Origin: Liquidambar formosana | Lineage: Eukaryota > Streptophyta > Magnoliopsida > Saxifragales > Altingiaceae | NCBI GenBank assembly: GCA_039720395.1 | Contig: CM077823.1 | Location: 33,872,371-33,936,370, forward strand | Reading direction: 5' to 3' | DNA length: 64,000 bases | Shown: one piece after another, positions 25,579 through 37,612 of the stretch | Position numbering within the stretch: position 1 is the first letter of the stretch | Layout of the letters: each line of letters opens with the position of its first letter | The notes under the pieces: generated by a model | Told to the model about the DNA's origin: nothing | Databases searched by the model: none | What the model saw: the letters and a program-made list of their open reading frames with translations, nothing else | Made by a program: the position numbers and the translations under genes

Positions 25579-25684
25579 GCGAAAAACAAAGGAGGGAAGG
25601 TTGCTGTTTGAAGACCCAACCTATGAGTTAGCTTGATAGTTGATTGGTCCCTTGACTAGCATAGGGAATTTTAGTTGTCATCAG
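25579..25684. repeat. Shared 3' flank of WSD copies A and B (A side)
   Basis: About 105 bases match 32093-32210 downstream of WSD copy B (shared words include GGAGGGAAG and CCTTGACTAG). Together with similarity in 26490-26738 versus 32240-32560 it shows that the duplicated unit extends past the stop codons. Confidence 0.65.
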
Positions 25685-26263
25685 AAGGTACTAGGGTCAC
25701 CACCGAAGCTCGGAAGCGGGATGGTTGAAGTTCAGTCCTTCAAACAAGTTTTCAAGGTTCCAATCTTCCTGCTAGGTGGGGTGAGGCAGACCATAGTCTG
25801 AGGTTTACGCCCTTGTGTCTAGCTTACTTGTGGGGATGCTTACACAGCGCTGTGGGGACACCACCCTCTCCCTTCAACGTTTTTTCTTACCGAAAAAAGA
25901 AGAAGATGAAGGTATTAGGTCCATTTGGTCATGTACTTTGAAAACTGTTTTTAGAAATAGTGTCTTCAAGAAAAGAAAAAGGAAAAAATTTTGAGAACAT
26001 GTTGTTATTTTCAAGTTTGATGTTTCTAAGACAAAAGACAGAAACAAAAATCGATAATATTGTTTTTATGTTCTCCAAAAAAATGTACTATTTTCAAGAA
26101 AAAAAATAATAATTAGCAAACAGTTTTCAAGAACACATTCACGAACATGTTTTCCTCTTCTTTTTTTTTTCTTTTTTTTTTTTTTGGACTCCGAATAAAA
26201 ATCCTTTTTAGATTACACAACCTAACAGGTCCTAAATTTCCTCGGATTTCATTACAAACACAC
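25685..26263. other. Unique insert in the flank of WSD copy A
   Basis: This part has no counterpart next to copy B. It includes a GC-richer block (25690-25880) without an open frame, then AT-rich DNA. I do not recognise the block. Confidence 0.4.
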
Positions 26264-26266
26264 TTA

Positions 26267-26486
26267 GGGCATGTTTGTTTTGTTGGAATAGAATTCCATT
26301 CCAATTCATTCCAAGCAACATGTTTGAATGAAATAATTAAATGTGAATGGAATCAAATGATAGTAGTGAATTATAATGATATTCATTCCACAATGTTTAT
26401 TTCAATTTTATTCCATTCTCGATCATTTTGAATATGGAATCAAATTCCATTCCCATCCATTCCATTCCGAACAAAAAAACATGGCC
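26267..26486. mobile_element. Tourist/PIF-Harbinger-type MITE
   Basis: A 220-base element begins GGGCATGTTTGTT and ends AAAAACATGGCC, imperfect inverted repeats that continue inward as GGAAT/ATTCC runs. It is flanked by TTA on both sides (26264-26266 and 26487-26489), the three-base duplication of this superfamily. It lies about 250 bases downstream of WSD copy A. Confidence 0.7.
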
Positions 26487-26738
26487 TTAAGCATTACAGA
26501 AACGTCGGAAAAACAACCTCAGGATCCATCAAAAATAGTCAACAGCCACCAAAACATTTGATTGAATTAGTCATCCTTTGGTTGTCACAAATTATGATGG
26601 GGAAAGATATTTAGAGTGAGAGAACACCAAGTGCATTCTAACCGTTTGAAAGCATTTCAATACATAGGTTTCACCTTCCCTAAAGATAAAATGAATTTTC
26701 CTCGCATAATCTAATCCCTTTACAGATTTACCAGACAA

Positions 26739-28214
26739 TCAAGAAACATTCTCCTCTAATAGTTTGGTGGCGGCCGCGGCCACGGCTACTGCTGCTGCTG
26801 CTTCCTTGATTTCAAGCAGGGCATCTTCGAAGCACTTTGCGAGAACTTTTGGGTCAGGGATGATATCTCTGGCCACCATGATTTGCATATCAGCCCTTCC
26901 TGCATAACTCGCCATATGCATTGTGATTGCCTGCATTACCAACCAACCAACCAAAAAAAAAGGACTGCAAAATTCAAGTCATCAATTTATACAAATATTT
27001 TCCATGGAGTAAACAGTGTGTTTAGAAGTTGTACATGGGGCAGGCTTGAACTACTCGTCCTTAGGTAAGTTATAGGGTTGCCAGCAATTGTAATCTTCTC
27101 TCGTGGGCCAAGTATGTTTGAGAGTGTAAAGGTTGTATTACAGAGAAGCCTGTAATTAAGCAAGCCACCAACCTAAAGATGCCACCCAAAAAAAAGAAAA
27201 GGGAGAGAATTATTAAGAATACATACACCGAAAAATCGAATAGTTGGATTTCACTTAATTTGATCTTCACCTTAAATCCCAAGACAGACATTATGAGAAT
27301 GGCCATTTTGTGTGAGAAGAGAGCCTCTAGAGAGAGTTTTTTTTGGTCGATCATAGTCTTAGCCCTCTTCAGGTATTGTAGAGGGTCACTACCACCTTTG
27401 TCATAATAAATAGGTAGGAGAATCATACCGAATTTGTTACCAAACCATGATTCTGAATCGAGTCTCATCAAGTTTGATACATCCTGATCAGAACCAGCCA
27501 TTTCAATCCAGCACAAACAAAAATCAAATTTCAAGTGTTTGTGATTTCATTCTTGAAAGAATGATAGAAGAAATAATGGTTCAAGCAGAATAATGGCATA
27601 AAGTAAAAAATGGAGGGTTGAACTCTTGACCTGTAATCCTGGTTGCTCTCTTAAATTAACCATGGCTAGCCCTGTAATCTGAAGCCCATCTTGCAATGCT
27701 AGCAGAGACAGTTGGAGACTCGATTTTAATTTTGGTGATTAAATGTTAATACTATTGGACTAAAATAAATATGTAAAATGATTTAGTACTGCTAAATTAG
27801 GAATTTTACAATTTTCCGATCGTAGATCCAAATATCTTGATAGCCCATATGATATCACCCCCAAAAGAACATCATTGATCGTCTGCATTGAGGCGTAAAA
27901 TCAAGGCAAACCAAGAACACACTGTATTAGTATCAAGGATTAGTGTTTTAAGGGTGTTTTTTTTTTTTTTTTTTTGGGGGGGTAAGAGTAATGCTCAGAT
28001 AAGAATACCAATTAATATATAATTAATTCAATGACTGACTCCAAACAAAGACCTTCCCCTGCAAGAGTGATAAATTAGAACATGGGAACATGCCATGAGA
28101 CGCAGCCACCAGAAACTAGTCAACCCCTTATCAATAAAGCCAAAGTCTCTCTCTTTCTAGATTCTATATTCTTGCAAAAATCACTCAACCATCTTCAGTT
28201 GAGTCTACAAGTAG

Positions 28215-28249
<35 letters not shown>

Positions 28250-29817
28250 ATGTACCTTTTTTTTTTTTTTGGATAAAAAAGGCACAAGCATCAAGGAGGT
28301 CACTAGCATCCCAACTAGGCTGACCAAATGAGGATAATATCATGCCTTTTGGGTGACATGGTATGGGAGTCATATTCATGCCCATCTCTTCAGAGTGGGT
28401 AGTGAGAATATGTTGATTCCCATTCATGAACTTTCTCAGCCTATATAACACAGTACCCCTGCTCAATAGAACCCATGACAAAGAAGACTGAGATGAAGAG
28501 ACCAATCAAGTCAGCGATCGCCGTGGGGCATTGCCTGAATGGGAAGAGAGTGGAACGAAGCCAAGGATGAATTGCCGGCATTGTTTAGAGAGATTGGTGT
28601 GCTCTTATGTGCACTCTGTCGGCAATTTCTTTCTTGGCTACGTTGGGCTCTCTTTCTTTCATGTAATACCACGGTGATATCATGATCACACTTATAAACA
28701 CTTGCAAAAGTACCAATATTTCTCTAGAAAGTGTCATGGCAGTGTCGGATATGACACGCCTTTGACACGGTACGTTTCTTTTCTTTTTTTCTTTTGCATT
28801 TTTCCTTTTGTCCTATCTTATCAATGAATAACTCCATCCGAATTTCAAAAATCGAGACAAACAATTCATTTTAAATGATGGATGTAACATAATATTATTT
28901 AGTTATATATAAAGAATATATAATATTAATGTCTTGTTTCTATTGTGTTATATTTTAGTCTTCTTAGATTCTAAGAATTTGGAATGTCAATCTATTTATG
29001 TCATGTCGTGTGTTGGTGTTTATATTCGTTACTACTCATCTTTTATTTGTGTTGGTGAAAATCGAAATGTGGGAAAATAATTAATTTTCATGAAGGTAAA
29101 TGATTATCGATCCTTGAGATTGTAAAGATTTCTAAGCTGAATACTCGCAGAATAAAGGCGGTGAGTAGTGACTCGATCCTAATTCTTGAAAAATGATATC
29201 CCGAACATTAAGAGGAGGTCATTTATCTATCATCATTATAGAAATGTTCAGAGGAAAAGTTGAAAAGTCCACTTTTACTTTCTTTGGACATTGTGTGGCT
29301 ACAAACTCACCACTGCCATTTTTTTTTTGAAAATTTTGGAAAATTCTTTCTTTTCAACAATCTAATGTGGCATGTCGCATTGTGTTGGTTTAAAGGGATC
29401 ACGACTCGTTGATACAAAATTATTAACAGATGGTTCAAATTAGAAGACCAAAAAATTACAAAGCTGTGCTCAATGGGAATGCTTTTTGGTTTATAATCGG
29501 AGTTATCCATTGATTTTCTTGTACCGATGTGTTGTGAACCCCAAAATCCAGCACGATGATGATTTTTTTAAAAAATATCACCAAATTTAGATCCTGTTGG
29601 CAATGCTTTTTTAGTTTGATGACATCTCTCTCTCCTTTTGTGAAGAGAACTCAGATTCAAGTACCACATACATCTCTACAAACTCAAGATCAAGATTTTT
29701 ATAAATCTCACATCTTTTTTAAGATAAAGATAAGACATGTCATTAAACCCGAAAGTCATTGATAGACGATGCCACATTAAGGGTAGGAATTATCTCCATT
29801 TATTGCATGGTCACCAA

Positions 29818-29860
<43 letters not shown>

Positions 29861-30777
29861 ATGTGAGATCCATTAAATCATGTGGGACCCATTAATTTTT
29901 TTTTTCCTTTTGATTGGACCACTAATTTGACAAACGCTTAGACTTTTACGGAGTAATTTCCAAATTTTTTGTCATAATTTCACCTATATCTTCATGCAAG
30001 TATTGTACTTACAGCATCGGGTATAGCTTTCTTGACCATCTTCATGTCATCAAGCAAGAACCTCGCCGTCGCCAACTTCCTCGGCCACAGCTCAACCCCA
30101 TCGCCACCACTCACCGCCGTCCTCTTATCCCTCAGCCACAAACACCTCCCTATTAACCCCACCACAAACACCACCGTAAACCACAGCACCTTCATTAATC
30201 CCCACACCCCTCTCCCCTCCCCACCATTCCTCCCCCCGCCGCTCGCCTTACTACTACCAGAAGACCAAACGTCGTCGGGCAACGCATCAGGATCATCCGC
30301 CTTCCTGCAAAACGACAAGAACAACGACGTCAAAGAGATTCCATCGCCCAATGCGTGATGGGTCCTGGTAACGATGCAGTTGTGGGCCATCAAGAGGTGC
30401 ATTTCCCACAGGGGTTTGTCCGTGCTGAGAGGGGAAGAGACTGCCAGATCGGCTATGTAGTCGTTGACGTCATCTTCGTCGTTGCCGTCGCCTTCTCCGA
30501 CGGGATAGTCGACGACGATGACGTGGCGGTCGATGTCGATTTGGGATCTTCGCCAGTGTTCGACGCCGTTGCCGTCGCGGACGAGGAGGCTGGAGAAGCG
30601 GTCCAAGCGGGAGTGGTTGGTGAGGAAGAAGGAGGTGACTAGGGACTTGATGGCGGAGACTTCGATGGGGTTTTTGACACCCATAGCGCCGATGATGACC
30701 TGGTCCAATTCTGGCTGGAGTAATAGTCGGCCGATCGGTGATAGTGGCTCGTCTCTCTCGGATTCCGGCGAGTCCAT
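26739..30777 (-). CDS. WSD: Wax ester synthase/diacylglycerol acyltransferase, tandem copy A (482 aa)
   Basis: Six minus-strand exons join in frame: 30013-30777, 27810-27882, 27631-27698, 27271-27483, 27035-27172 and 26739-26930. The catalytic HHxxxDG motif reads HHALGDG at residues 140-146, with an unusual Thr before it (RTHHALGDG). A hydrophobic segment at about 195-215 probably spans the ER membrane, as in plant WSD1. The second exon carries the conserved TINDVL block, and the C-terminal half has NKFGMILLP, CNTTFTLSN and the GRADMQ segment. These enzymes esterify fatty alcohols with acyl-CoA to make cuticular wax esters, with minor DGAT activity. The protein ends in an Ala-rich tail encoded by GC-rich triplet repeats. 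Intron 1 (2.1 kb) holds TC and TA microsatellites. It is the leftmost of three tandem copies. The orthology group within the WSD family is not resolved. Confidence 0.9.
29821..29857. repeat. TA microsatellite in WSD-A intron 1
   Basis: A 37-base TA run. Other runs in the window are at about 4515-4551, 6300-6332, 34158-34196, 60803-60841 and 61700-61734. Confidence 0.9.
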
Positions 30778-32092
30778 TTGAGAGAGAGGGAGAGAGAAGA
30801 GGGGGTTTTACCTGTTTGATGTGGGTACTGAGAGAAGACTCACAAGAGTAATGTCAGAGGAATTTGGCTTTGTGGTGAGTTTGGCAAGTGCGGCTCAAAA
30901 GCGCTTTTTTTATGGGAGAAGTGCGTTTGCACATGCTTGCCATGAGAGGAAAGGAGCTTGCAAGAGTTGAAGCTCTATCAGCTAAAATTCGTGGCTGCTG
31001 CTTTTGCGTGAAGAAGTTACTACCGTATAAGTGTATATATAATATAACTTCGTATCGCACGTAAAAAGGAACTCAAGACAAAGAGTGAAATAAAAATCAT
31101 GCATGAGTTTGGTGGGAATGCCAATTTGTTCAAGTTTTCATTAAATTAAGGGTTTCGAGGGAATAAGATGTAACTCTTGATGGGATCACATCATTTTATA
31201 TAATTCAAATATATAACCATATTGGAATGGATACATTTATAATTTCGCAAGGACCGATGATACAAAATATTATGGGCCTTGAGTAATTCCATATGATGTT
31301 TAGTCTATTCGCAAACCTATATATCCAATAGTAAAAGAATAAATATTTGAATTCACGATCTTTAATTATTAAACCATGCGCCCATGGTCCACCTTTGTCA
31401 TGCTATCTTCCCAAACTAATACCAAACAAAGGGTTTTAACTGTCAACTTGCTACGGATCAACTTCATTTGTTTGGTATCAATTTGGGAAGCACTCACTAC
31501 AGAGTAATTTTTCCATGTATATAACTGTGTGGAAAAATCCCGACTACAAATGGTAGCATGGAGAATGTTAAGTTTAAAGAGAAACGCATGAGCTCAAGCT
31601 CATTACACATGGCCCGAGCTCAAGCTCCACACATAGCCCGAGCTCAAGCTCACCACACATGGTCCGAGCTGAGCTTGAACTAACTAAGGTCAGCTCTAAC
31701 CTAATCCAGACGGTTATTAAACCAAACTGTGGTTAGTCCGTACAGCTATCTATAAATGACACATCTTAAGCCAACCAAGGTAGGACGAAACCCTGGCCCC
31801 CAAAACATTCTCTCATTCTTTCTCTAAAAATAGTCACTGACTAAATCGTTGGAGAGGTTTTGGCCGGACCCACTCCGGCCACCCTCTGACCTTGTCTTTC
31901 ACTGTTTGCAGGTCTATCGTACGGTGAGATTGCAGCTCTATTCCATGACTGTTCATCTACAGTCGGATTTTTTCCCCGTACAATAACCCTTACCACATGA
32001 ATAGAAATTGTGATTTTTATAAATGTATCCTTATCATTTGTTGGTGAAATGATGAAATAGTCTTCTTTTTTCATTTTTCTTTTTCCCCTAAC
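30778..32092. other. WSD-A promoter side and spacer with a possible LTR remnant
   Basis: Bases 31588-31680 hold three to four imperfect copies of a roughly 30-base repeat built on CCCGAGCTCAAGCTC. The following stretch to about 31940 (TATAAATGACAC, ACATTCTCTCATTC, a GGCCGG/CCGGCC hairpin) resembles the 3' part of a plant retrotransposon LTR, but no partner LTR, primer site or target duplication is visible. No gene. Confidence 0.4.
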
Positions 32093-32210
32093 GAAAAAAC
32101 AGAGGAGGGAAGTTTGCTGTAAGAAAACCCAACTCAATAGTTAGCTCAATTCAATGGCCGGTAGCTAGACTGGTTCCTTGACTAGGATAGTGAACTTTAG
32201 TTGGCATCAA
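32093..32210. repeat. Shared 3' flank of WSD copies A and B (B side)
   Basis: Counterpart of 25579-25684. A weaker match at about 41430-41530 lies the same way round downstream of copy C. Confidence 0.6.
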
Positions 32211-32560
32211 TAAGAGAAATTTCCATGAACTTGTCTTCGAACACTCAAAACATTGCAGAAAAAGACCCTTTAGAGATCAATCAAGAACAGACAACAGTCA
32301 CCACAACCAACAGAAAAAATATCAATTGAAACATCTAAAACATACTGTCTCTATGAACTAACCATCGATCCTTTGTTTTCTGCAAATTTATTAATGGGAA
32401 AGAAAACTAGAGAGAAGACTAAGTTTGCATGAGTGCATTCTAACTTCTCGAAATCATTTCAATGCATAAGTTTTACCTCTCCTGAAGGTAAAATGAATTG
32501 TCCTCACCATAATCCAATCCATACGTACCTAGATTTACCAAACCTTCAATAAACATTCTC

Positions 32561-34155
32561 CTACAATAGTTTGGTGGTGGTGGTGGTGGTGGTGGTGGTG
32601 GTGGCGGCGGCAGCTGCTGCTTCCTTCATTTCCTTCAAGGCATCTTCGAAGCACTTGGCGAGAACTTTTGGATCAGGGACGATGTCTTTGGCCACCATGA
32701 TTTGCATGTCAAGCCTTTCTGCATAGCTTATGATATGCATTGTGATTGCCTGCATTACCAACCAGCAAAAAAAGGATTGCCAATATCCAGTCATCAACTT
32801 ATTTTTTTATTTTTTTACTTTTTTAAACAAATATAAAAATGTCATGGTTGTTTAACTGGAATGGAATGAAATCTGATTCCATACTCGTAATAGTCTAGAA
32901 TGAGAAGGATTTGAAATGACTATTTAGACAGACCATTTGATTCCATTCCTGGCCATTTAAGTTACCTCATGCATCCAAACACTCTGTTTGGAATGAATTA
33001 ATTGGAATGTGATTCCATTCCATTCCAGCTAAACAAACATAATCTTAGTGTGCTCAGAATTTGTACATGGGGTAGGCTCGAATTATTCGCCCTTAGGTAA
33101 GTTACAGGGTTGCCAGCAATTGTAAGTTTCTCTCGCGGACCAACCAGGTTTGATATCGTAAAGGTTGTATTACAGAGAATCCTGTAATTAAGCAAGCTAA
33201 CAGCCTGAAGATTAAAAAGAAAAAGATAAGTAGGCAAAAAACATCGAGTATTGAGGGTTCATGATAGAGTTCAATTTCACTTAATTTGATCTTCACCTTT
33301 AATCCCAAGACGGACAATACAAAATCCCCGATTTTGTACGAGAAGTGAGCCTCTAGAGACAGTTTTTTTCGGTTAATCATCGCCTTAGCCGTCTTGAGGT
33401 ATTGTAGAGGGTCATTACCACCTCTATGATAATAAGTAGGTAGCAGAATCATACCAAATTTGTTACCCCACCGCGCTTTTGAATTGTTTCTCATCAAGCT
33501 CGACACATCCTGATCAGTACCAGCCATTTCAACCCAACCCAAAAAAAAAAAAAAAAAAAAAAAAAAACATAAAATTTCTAGTATTTATTTATTTATTTAT
33601 AAAAAATAATGGTTCAAAAATGAATGCATAAAAGGAAAATAGAGGATGGAGCTGACCTGCAATCCTGGTTGTTGTCTTATATTAACCATGGCTACCCCTG
33701 TGATTTGGAGCCCCTCTTGCAGAGCTAGCAAGACACAATTGAACTCAATTTAATTTTGGCGATTAAATGTTATTAATAAAATAAAATTGGACTAAAATTC
33801 AAATGTTAGTAGCTAGCTGTAAATTAAATATGATTTTTATTTTATTTTATTATTATATACATTTTGCCGACCGAAGTTCCAAGTATCTTGAAAGCCCAGA
33901 TGATATCATCCCGAAAAGAACATCGTTAATTGTCTGCATCAAGGCATAAACATTAAGGCAAATCAAGGGAAATACAATTAACATTGAGAAATGCTTGAAA
34001 AGCTACATATTTATGGAAAATTGTTTGGCTACATATTTATTTAAACAACACTGGCATCTTTCTGGGAAACGCTTTTCTTAAACTCAATTTCACTAATTTT
34101 ACATAGCGTGTTGCTGATGGCCATTTAACCTAATAGGGCAATGTTATATGCAGCA

Positions 34156-34197
<42 letters not shown>

Positions 34198-35515
34198 CAC
34201 CTGAGATGATAATGAATCTCTTGTGGCGATATTAAATAAATTTGATGGTATTTTTGTCAATCAATTCATATCACGTCAAAGGACGTAACTAGGTTTTATA
34301 ACTAAAAGCTACTTATAGCATATTTTAGCTTGATAGCATCCCATCCCCTGTCACAATTGGAAGAGATTTCATATTCAAGTATTCAAGTATGATCAAGTAT
34401 TGGATTGAGCCCAACCTAGCAAAAATAGTAAGGTAACTAGGTGGGTGGGTCATATATGTCTCGCCTCCTCCAAAGTTGGGTCCATTCAAGGTGTGTGCTT
34501 AGATTTAGGGGAAGTACAGATTGGTCTGACTAAGAGCTTAACTAAGAATGACTGCGAATTTATATTGATATGTAATTATTTATCCACAATCAAAGCAATC
34601 TATAATTCGCCTGATGATTTTTCTTTAGTCCTGCCACTATGTAAGTGCCTTCTTTGGTATGCTATCTTTTGAAGAAAAAAAAAAAAAAGCAGAGACAGAA
34701 GTCCAATGGGTTAGATACTGGTGGGGAAACTTTGCAATATTCATGCAAGTATTTGCACTTACAGCTTCAGGTATAGCTTTCTTGACCACCTTCATGTCTT
34801 CAAGCAAGAACTTGGCCGTCACTAACTTCCTCGGCCACAGCTCCACCCCAGCGCCACCACTCACCGCCGTCCTCTTGTCCCTCACCCACAAAATCCTCCC
34901 TATTAACCCCACCACAAACACCACCGTAAACCACACCACCTTCACAAACGCCCACAACCCACCCCTCTCCCTCCGGTACATTCCCCTGCTGTTCGTACTA
35001 TTACCAGGATAAGAAACGATGTCGGGCAACGAATTGGGATCATCCGCCTTCCTGCAAAACGACAAGAATAACGACATCAAGGAGATCCCATCGCCCAATG
35101 CGTGATGGACCCTGAAAACGACGCAGTTTTGGGCCATCAAGAGGTGGATCTCCCACAACGGCTTGTCGGTGCTGAGCGGCGACGACACTGCCAGATCCGC
35201 TAAGTACTCGTTGACGGCGTCTTCGCTGTCGCCGTCGGAGGGAGAGTCGACGACGACGATGTGACGGTCGACGTCGACGTGGGTCTTACGCCAGTATTCG
35301 ACGCCGTTGTGGTCGCGGACGAGGAGGCAGGACAAGCGAGGGTAGTCGTGGGTGAGGAAGAAGTTGGTGATTTCGGATTTGACGAGGGAGATGTCGATTG
35401 GGTCTTTGACTCCCATGGCGCCGGTGATGACCTGGTGCAATTCTGGACTGAGGAATAGCCGGCCGGTGGGTGTGAGTGGCTCGTCGTTCTTAGCTTCCTG
35501 CAAGTCCATCGCCAT
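32561..35515 (-). CDS. WSD: Wax ester synthase/diacylglycerol acyltransferase, tandem copy B (477 aa)
   Basis: Six minus-strand exons join in frame: 34763-35515, 33861-33933, 33657-33724, 33297-33509, 33067-33204 and 32561-32749. Exons 2-5 have exactly the lengths of copies A and C (73, 68, 213, 138), with the same phases. The catalytic motif HHALGDG is at residues 137-143, followed by a membrane-type segment near KVVWFTVVFVVGLIG. The start could be Met1 or Met3 (MAMDLQ); I used the first. The C-terminus carries a run of ten Thr encoded by an ACC triplet repeat (GGT on the plus strand), replacing the Ala-rich tail of copy A. A MITE-like element sits in the last intron. Role as for the family: wax ester formation at the ER. 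Confidence 0.9.
32838..33047. mobile_element. MITE in the last intron of WSD-B, related to 26267-26486
   Basis: The left end GGTTGTTTAACTGGAATGG and the right end on the minus strand TTTGTTTAGCTGGAATGG are inverted repeats. The GGAATGGAAT content matches the MITE downstream of copy A. Exact ends and target duplication are unclear. Confidence 0.5.
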
Positions 35516-35821
35516 ATGTGTGTGAGAGAGAGAGAGAGAGATAAGAGATGGTTTTGACTGAGTCGATGTGGGTATCAAGATTTTTCTCTCTACTTGGAGA
35601 ACACTGACGAGAGTGGTGTCAGAGAGAAATTCAGACTTTATAACTGCGTAGGGATGGGCAGTGCAGGTGCAAAGCCGCGCGAACGTGCAGTGTCGGAAGG
35701 TACCTTACTGCATTTATATGGGGAGAAGAAAGGACGATCACACATGCATTTTTATTTTATTTTTGGTTCTGGTTCGAGCACTCATGCATGTTTAGCATTG
35801 AAGAAAAACCTGCATTAAAAC
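35516..35821. other. WSD-B leader and promoter
   Basis: A GA repeat (about 35524-35540) lies directly upstream of the start, as it does in weaker form (30780-30800) at copy A. No clear TATA box was fixed. Confidence 0.4.
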
Positions 35822-36275
35822 CATAGTTATTAAATCCGAACTAGAAATTGGGTTACCGGTTGTTGGATTACCGATCAGACCAACTATATATTTAAAATAA
35901 TAATAAAATTTTAAAATAGTTATACAAAATGACATTTTGCTAATAAAATGAAAAAAAAGAATTTTTACAAATAGAAATGCTTTTGATTTTGATTTGTTTC
36001 GAGTATATTTAGACTTGAGTACTGAATTTTATTTGCATCCACGTTTCAACTCCCCATGCAGTAGATTTGAATTTATTTACCTGTTCATAGTTGTCACTCT
36101 ATAAGAAATAGAACTGATCCAATCGGACGAATTCACACAAAAAAACCACTAATTCAAGCAGTTTAAGCCAGTTTTTCCCAATTTAATTATATAACCAATC
36201 CAATGTCATAACCAAATTGAACTGGTCCAGTTCACCAATTAGACCGCCTGATCCGATCTGGGCTTAATAACTATG
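35822..36275. mobile_element. hAT-type MITE
   Basis: A 454-base element has inverted ends CATAGTTATTAA / TTAATAACTATG that extend inward with GG-ACCGG-like similarity. It is flanked by an 8-base duplication, ATTAAAAC (35814-35821) and ATCAAAAC (36276-36283), 7 of 8 identical. The interior is non-coding. Confidence 0.75.
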
Positions 36276-36973
36276 ATCAAAACAATATTGAAACCTTTTT
36301 GGCTTAAGTTGGTTGTTTCTACTTTTTATGTATAAGAGTTATGACTTGAGCCTGAATTTTTTACGATGAAAAAAAATATAGCGAAAGAGGAGGGAAAAGA
36401 AAATAATAATAGGGTGGATTCTAGTTTCCTTTGGTTTGGTCTGTTTAGAAGTTACTCTCTTAGATAATTGTTCATTGGAAACCTTGATTGAATTCATCAA
36501 TGAAACACAATAATTATGCTCGAAAAATGAAATATTCCAATTTCACATGAAGGTCTTTGTTGGCATTTTTTAAGGGGGAAAATGATTAGGGAGATGAAGT
36601 TGTAGTGCTGACTAATGGTGGGACGACTAACGGTGGATGTTGAAGAGTAATGCCAGATTTTTTTCTTTATTTGAGTTCCTATAATTGAGGGATAACGGTT
36701 CTCAAACCGTTTGGTTTTTTGTTCACACGATTATCCTGTTTTTACATCTTATTTTTTAGGGATCACACCTATCGTTTTATTATTTTGGGGATCTTTTTTT
36801 GGTATGGGAATATCGCCGGATTCCATCAATCATGTCCGATTCGTTCAGTTTTTGAGTTCACGTTTTGGTTTAGTATTCAGATTTTTGAAGTTTTTTTAAC
36901 ATCTTGAACGCTACAATTGTGAAGGTTAGTTGATTTTTAGATGATTGTGTTTATGTTTTGACTTCGTATTCAT
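36276..36973. other. Intergenic DNA, nothing recognised
   Basis: AT-rich; two overlapping short Phe-rich frames at 36711-36907 have no family features. Confidence 0.4.
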
Positions 36974-37612
36974 GTTATCTTGATCGCACAATATACAAAG
37001 ATAACACTTGGCGAAATTGGCATGAATAGATACGCAAAAGAGGTGCAAAAGATGTGCAGTTCAGTTGATAAAATTTTTAAGATAAATTACAGAAGTTGAA
37101 ACACAATCTTCTTGTTATCTTGATCGCACATTATACAAAGATAACACTTGACAAATAGGCATGAATAGAAACACAAAAGAGGTGCAGTTCAGTTTGTAAA
37201 ATTTTCAAGATAAATTGCAGAAGTTGAAACACAATCTTCATGTTATCTTGATCACATATTATACAAAGATAACATTGATGAATGGGTATGAATAGATACG
37301 CAAAATAGGTACTGTTTTGTTGGTAAAATTTTCAAGAAAAATTGCAAAAGTTGATTGAAAATATTTATGTTATCTTGATCGCACACTGTACAAAGATAAA
37401 ACTTGATGAACTAGAATGGATAAATATGCAAAATAGGTACAGTTTAGTTTGTAAATTTTCAAGATAAATTGCAGAAGTTGCTTGAAAATATTTATGTTAT
37501 CATGATTGCACACTCTACAAATATAACACTTGACAATTTGGCATGGATAGATATGCAAAATAGGTGCAGCGCCGTTAGTAAAGTTTTTAAGATAAATTGC
37601 AGAAGTTAAAAC
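36974..37612. repeat. Minisatellite, five units of about 127 bases
   Basis: Units start with GTTATCTTGATCGCACA or a close variant at 36974, 37114, 37242, 37369 and 37496, giving periods of 140, 128, 127 and 127. Each unit ends in a GATAAATTGCAGAAGTTG-like segment. The units are diverged and non-coding. Confidence 0.9.

Noticed and set aside
28215..28505. A 96-aa minus-strand frame in WSD-A intron 1
   Set aside because: It ends in Arg/Glu repeats from a TC microsatellite; nothing recognisable in the rest.
30032..30781. Plus-strand open frames across WSD-A exon 1, with like ones at 34659-35458 and 46614-47426
   Set aside because: They are antisense shadows of GC-rich conserved WSD exons and show no family motif of their own.
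36974..37612. Regular repeats considered as a CRISPR array
   Set aside because: The units are about 127 bases and diverge along their full length; there are no short identical repeats with unique spacers, and the genome is a plant nuclear one.
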